DNA of 64,000 bases, taken from Bordetella petrii. Its GTDB lineage: Bacteria; Pseudomonadota; Gammaproteobacteria; Burkholderiales; Burkholderiaceae_B. This document shows positions 61,508-64,000 of the stretch, piece after piece; within the stretch, counting starts at the first letter, position 1, and every line of letters begins with the position of its first letter. Position numbers and translations under genes: made by a program. Under the pieces are notes generated by a model. The model saw nothing but the letters and a program-made list of their open reading frames with translations. It made no database searches and was not told the origin of the DNA. Location: the NCBI GenBank assembly GCA_017745595.1, contig WMBV01000005.1, positions 62,001 to 126,000 on the forward strand, in the 5' to 3' direction.

Positions 61508-62782
61508 TCAAAGATTAGCAGCAATTTTTCTCGGCTCCGCCGGCCTGACCATACTGGCAGCCCAAAGCACCACCCCGCCCAGAATCGCGATGACCGCGTA
61601 GATTTCGAAAGCAAAGATATAACTGCCGGTCATGTCAAACAACAACGCCGCCAGCATGGGCCCGCCGACACCCGAGATCACCACCATGGGCGTAATAACG
61701 CCCATGATGATGCCCTGGCTCTTGCGGCCGAACAGCGAAGCGAGCAGGAACGGCATCATCATGATCAGGCCTCCCGCGGACAAACCGCTCAAGGCGCCGT
61801 AGCCAAGCTGTATTTTCCATATGCTGTCCGCGCCGATGAACATGATCAGCCCCGCCGCCTGCAGCACCGACAGGCCGAGAATGACCAGCCGTGTCGAGAA
61901 ATGGTCGGCGATAAGCCCTGTGAGCAATTTACCCAGGATCGCGAAAGCGCCATACGTCAACACTATGCTGCCTGCCTGTGCGGTGGAAAAGCCTAACGAT
62001 TCGGCGGCCGGAATCTTGTGCAGCAACGCGCCTTTCAGGACAAAGTCGCTCAGATTCCACCCCACCACAAGAAGCCAGAAACTGGGTGAACGCATCGCCT
62101 GGGCCAGTGTCAATTCAGGCCTGGCGTCCGCTTCTTGCGGCGAAGCCGAGGCATTTTCCTGGTCGTCGCCGAATGGCATGAGCCCCATGTCCGCCGGCTC
62201 GCGGCGCAGAACGAAAATGGCAAGCGGCACCAGAATGATGACCGGCAGAAAGCCGAGAATGAACCAGGATGTGCGCCAGTTGGAAACCGACAACAACCAG
62301 ATGATCAGCGGCGACAGCAAGATGCCGCCCAGATTGGCTCCCGATGAAACCAGGCCGGTCGCGCGTCCGCGCTGCGCTGAAAACCACTTGGCGATCAGAG
62401 GAAACACCATCGCGTTGGACAAGCCCGCGACACCGATGCCGCCCACCACGCCAAGAATGAGCGAGAACTGCAAGAAAGTCTGGGCAATCGAGATCATGCT
62501 GAGCGACAAGCCGACAAGGATTGCGCCCGCCACCATGACAACCCTCGGCCCGCGCCGATCGACCCACCATCCGACCAGGGGAGCGGCCATCCCCGCGACC
62601 AGCTCTCTGATCGCAATTACTCCGGTAATTTGGGTATTGGACCAGCCGAGATCTTCACGAGCCGGATTGATGATGAAGCCCAAGGTCTGGAAACCGATGC
62701 CGGCGCGTATGCATGAAACGGCCAGGCATGCCCAGGCGATATACCACGCATAGTGGAGGTGAGCCGGCTTGCCTATTTGCAT
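61508..62782 (-). CDS. Major facilitator superfamily transporter
   Basis: Protein of 424 aa from the ATG at 62782, which has GAGGA 6 bases upstream; ATGs at 62794 and 62800 are alternatives. Twelve transmembrane helices are predicted. MFS loops are seen as APLVGWWVDRRGPRVVMVAG after TM2 and the matching KLLTGLIADHFSTRLVI in the second half. Its style is that of the monocarboxylate/oxalate-formate group. It lies 18 bases before the DUF1932 dehydrogenase gene and shares its composition, so the pair probably imports and oxidises one acid. Confidence 0.9.
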   Translation of the reverse strand: MQIGKPAHLHYAWYIAWACLAVSCIRAGIGFQTLGFIINPAREDLGWSNTQITGVIAIRELVAGMAAPLVGWWVDRRGPRVVMVAGAILVGLSLSMISIAQTFLQFSLILGVVGGIGVAGLSNAMVFPLIAKWFSAQRGRATGLVSSGANLGGILLSPLIIWLLSVSNWRTSWFILGFLPVIILVPLAIFVLRREPADMGLMPFGDDQENASASPQEADARPELTLAQAMRSPSFWLLVVGWNLSDFVLKGALLHKIPAAESLGFSTAQAGSIVLTYGAFAILGKLLTGLIADHFSTRLVILGLSVLQAAGLIMFIGADSIWKIQLGYGALSGLSAGGLIMMMPFLLASLFGRKSQGIIMGVITPMVVISGVGGPMLAALLFDMTGSYIFAFEIYAVIAILGGVVLWAASMVRPAEPRKIAANL

Positions 62783-62829
62783 CGGAGTCCTCATGATCAT
62801 CCAGCGGCGCAACGACAGCGTGAGTTCGC

Positions 62830-62848
62830 AATGTAATTTTTAATGTAA
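62830..62848. promoter_or_regulatory. AT-rich divergent promoter region with a 7-base direct repeat
   Basis: AATGTAA occurs twice with a 12-base period (62830-62836, 62842-62848), followed by T-rich and A-rich runs to about 62885. The stretch lies between the divergent MFS (start 62782) and LysE (start 62955) genes and is far more AT-rich than the surroundings. It is probably the shared promoter region. A tandem regulator site is only a guess. Confidence 0.3.
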
Positions 62849-62954
62849 GCAGGACAAAGTGTTTTTTCATTAAAAATAAGCAATCATCTGGACATTTCCG
62901 GGCCGCTGTACAGTAGCGCTTGCCCGTCACACCGCATCGCCACCGGAGCCTTCC

Positions 62955-63605
62955 ATGGAATTCGCGATTCCCAGTACCGCCAACCTGGCCCTGTTCGTCA
63001 GCGCCGCCCTGATCCTGCTTCTGATTCCCGGGCCCGCGGTGCTGTACATCGTGACGCAGTCGATCGAACAAGGCCGCAAGGCCGGCCTGGTATCGGACCT
63101 GGGCATTCACACGGCCACGCTGGTGCACGTATCGGCGGCGGCGCTGGGTTTGTCGGCGCTGCTGGCGTCGTCGGCGGTGGCCTTCAGCATCGTGAAGTAT
63201 GCCGGCGCCGCGTACCTGATCTGGCTGGGAATAAAAAAACTCTGCACGCGGCCCGCGCCGGCCGCGCCCGATATGCCGCGCCCCGAACGCCGCTACCGGC
63301 GGCTGTTCCGCGACGGCTTCATCGTGAACCTGCTCAATCCCAAGACGGCACTGTTTTTTCTGGCGTTCCTGCCCCAGTTCGTCGATGTCGGCCGCGGCCA
63401 CGTGGCCTCGCAAGTCGTTTTCCTGGGACTCATCTTCACGCTGCTGGGCCTGGCCAGCGATGCCTGCTATGCGCTCGCGGCCAGTGCCGCGGGCCGCTGG
63501 CTGCGGCGCAGCCGGAGCTATCTGCATTTCGAACGCTACGTGGGCGGCGCCATGCTGATTGGCCTGGGCATCACGGCGGCGGTGGCCGGCAATCACAAGA
63601 AATAG
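62955..63605 (+). CDS. LysE/RhtB-family amino acid exporter
   Basis: Protein of 216 aa with six hydrophobic segments. It has the family block LLIPGPAVLYIVTQSIEQGRKAGLVSDLGIHTATLVHVSAAALGLSALL and GAAYLIWLGIKKL. RRLFRDGFIVNLLNPKTALFFLAFLPQFVD is the LysE/RhtB core with the conserved NP motif. It exports an amino acid such as threonine or homoserine lactone, but the substrate cannot be told. It is monocistronic. Confidence 0.92.
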   Translation: MEFAIPSTANLALFVSAALILLLIPGPAVLYIVTQSIEQGRKAGLVSDLGIHTATLVHVSAAALGLSALLASSAVAFSIVKYAGAAYLIWLGIKKLCTRPAPAAPDMPRPERRYRRLFRDGFIVNLLNPKTALFFLAFLPQFVDVGRGHVASQVVFLGLIFTLLGLASDACYALAASAAGRWLRRSRSYLHFERYVGGAMLIGLGITAAVAGNHKK

Positions 63606-63639
63606 CCGGCGGCGTAGCGCCGCGCCGTTCGCCGCGACC

Positions 63640-63728
63640 TGTGTACAATGCCGGCTGGGTGTCAGCCGCAACCCGCGGCCAGACAGGTGCATTGCGTAGG
63701 TCGGGCCGCCGCGCGGGATACCTGCGCC
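63640..63728 (+). promoter_or_regulatory. Structured 5' leader of nhaA, candidate nhaA-I (Li-I) riboswitch
   Basis: About 90 bases before nhaA can fold heavily. GGCTG/CAGCC (63653-63667, loop GGTGT) competes with GCCGC/GCGGC using part of the same bases. CCCGCG (63672-63677) can pair with CGCGGG (near 63712-63717). CAGGT (63684-63688) is complementary to ACCTG (63720-63724), which ends 4 bases before the ATG. No good ribosome site is exposed. Position before nhaA in a betaproteobacterium and the switching layout suggest the known nhaA-I motif, a lithium/sodium-class riboswitch. A covariance search was not possible. Confidence 0.5.
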
Positions 63729-64000
63729 ATGCCACGACACTCTTCCGCCCCGCGGAACCTGCCGCGCGCCCAGCTGCTTGCCGAGCGGGCTTTCGCCACC
63801 CTTGAACGTTTCCTGCACATCGAGGCCGTCAGCGGCATCGTGCTGCTGGCCGCGGCGGCCGTCGCGCTGGTGTGGGCCAATTCCGCCTTTTCCCATAGTT
63901 ACCATGCCGTGTGGCACACGCCGCTGTCGTTCCGGCTGGGCAGCTACGAGTTCGCGCAGCCGCTGCACTTCTGGATCAACGATGCGCTAATGACCGTGTT
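63729..64000 (+). CDS. nhaA: Na+/H+ antiporter NhaA, N-terminal part
   Basis: The first 90 codons lie in the window and run off the right edge. After a 24-residue basic N-terminus come [25 protein letters not shown] (first helix), a periplasmic loop and [17 protein letters not shown], the conserved start of helix 2 in NhaA (compare H-x-W-I-N-D-x-L-M). NhaA expels sodium or lithium in exchange for protons. The structured leader just upstream supports ion-controlled expression. Confidence 0.93.
   Translation, partial: MPRHSSAPRNLPRAQLLAERAFATLERFLHIEAVSGIVLLAAAAVALVWANSAFSHSYHAVWHTPLSFRLGSYEFAQPLHFWINDALMTV

Noticed and set aside
1-64000. Insertion sequences, prophage, tRNA or rRNA genes
   Set aside because: No transposase, integrase, terminal inverted repeats with target duplications, or tRNA/rRNA-like sequences were recognised on reading; short tRNA-like folds were not searched by software.

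Overview
The window is GC-rich DNA from a betaproteobacterium of the order Burkholderiales. It most resembles Alcaligenaceae (a Bordetella- or Achromobacter-like chromosome). The pointers are a PagP-type lipid A palmitoyltransferase, a MXKDX-repeat periplasmic protein, a CopAB/CopRS copper locus, a full urease locus, TRAP and GntP-type organic-acid transporters, an H-NS-family C-terminal remnant, and a dif-like XerCD site. No rRNA, tRNA, phage, transposase or CRISPR array was seen. The genus is an inference from gene content, not from a marker gene.

Layout, left to right. (1) 1-123: the start of a universal stress protein gene read off the left edge, preceded by an exact FNR-type box. (2) 139-6449: a minus-strand molybdenum hydroxylase operon, encoding a MobA-like nucleotidyltransferase, XdhC, a Tat-exported molybdopterin subunit, a [2Fe-2S] subunit and a triheme cytochrome c lipoprotein. 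(3) 6522-11935: a predicted periplasmic methionine-repair locus. Exported MsrA and MsrB, a methionine-rich MXKDX peptide, a YedY/MsrP-like molybdoenzyme and its cytochrome b lie on the minus strand, divergent from a two-component system. (4) 12086-19265: a DUF72 protein, then a plus-strand catabolic cluster of a TRAP transporter, an SMP-30 lactonase, an IclR regulator and an FMN alpha-hydroxyacid dehydrogenase. (5) 19320-19347: a strong candidate for the chromosome-dimer resolution site dif. This places the window at the replication terminus. (6) 19441-24560: copAB and the divergent copRS, with a palindromic box between them.

(7) 24546-36376: a GST, then the urease region. ureE-ureG-cobS-cobT read leftwards with translational coupling, ureDABC plus a urea transporter read rightwards, and ureF-ureJ and a GntP permease read leftwards. 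(8) 36561-37077: two abutting gene relics (H-NS C-terminus; alkyl sulfatase with internal deletion and frameshift). (9) 37267-44277: a small hypothetical protein, an ADP/ATP-translocase-like MFS protein, an aldo-keto reductase, a cluster of hairpin repeats, an exported amidohydrolase, two lipoproteins and an SLC13/TrkA-C permease. (10) 44343-48549: arginine deiminase between two ArcD-type antiporters. (11) 48608-56881: a tripartite RND efflux operon with a membrane-anchored alpha/beta hydrolase and an AI-2E-family permease. (12) 56927-64000: pagP, a DASS anion transporter with an Ldh-family dehydrogenase, a Pmp3-like peptide, an atypical low-GC dehydrogenase/MFS pair, a LysE exporter, and the start of nhaA behind a structured leader.

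The recurring themes are envelope redox and metal stress (Mo enzymes, Met-sulfoxide repair, copper, RND efflux), nitrogen acquisition (urea, arginine) and organic-acid uptake. The most interesting items are the Met-sulfoxide locus, the dif site with matching FtsK-motif polarity, the coupling of CobS/CobT to UreG without CobN, the hairpin repeat family with compensatory base changes, and the nhaA leader.
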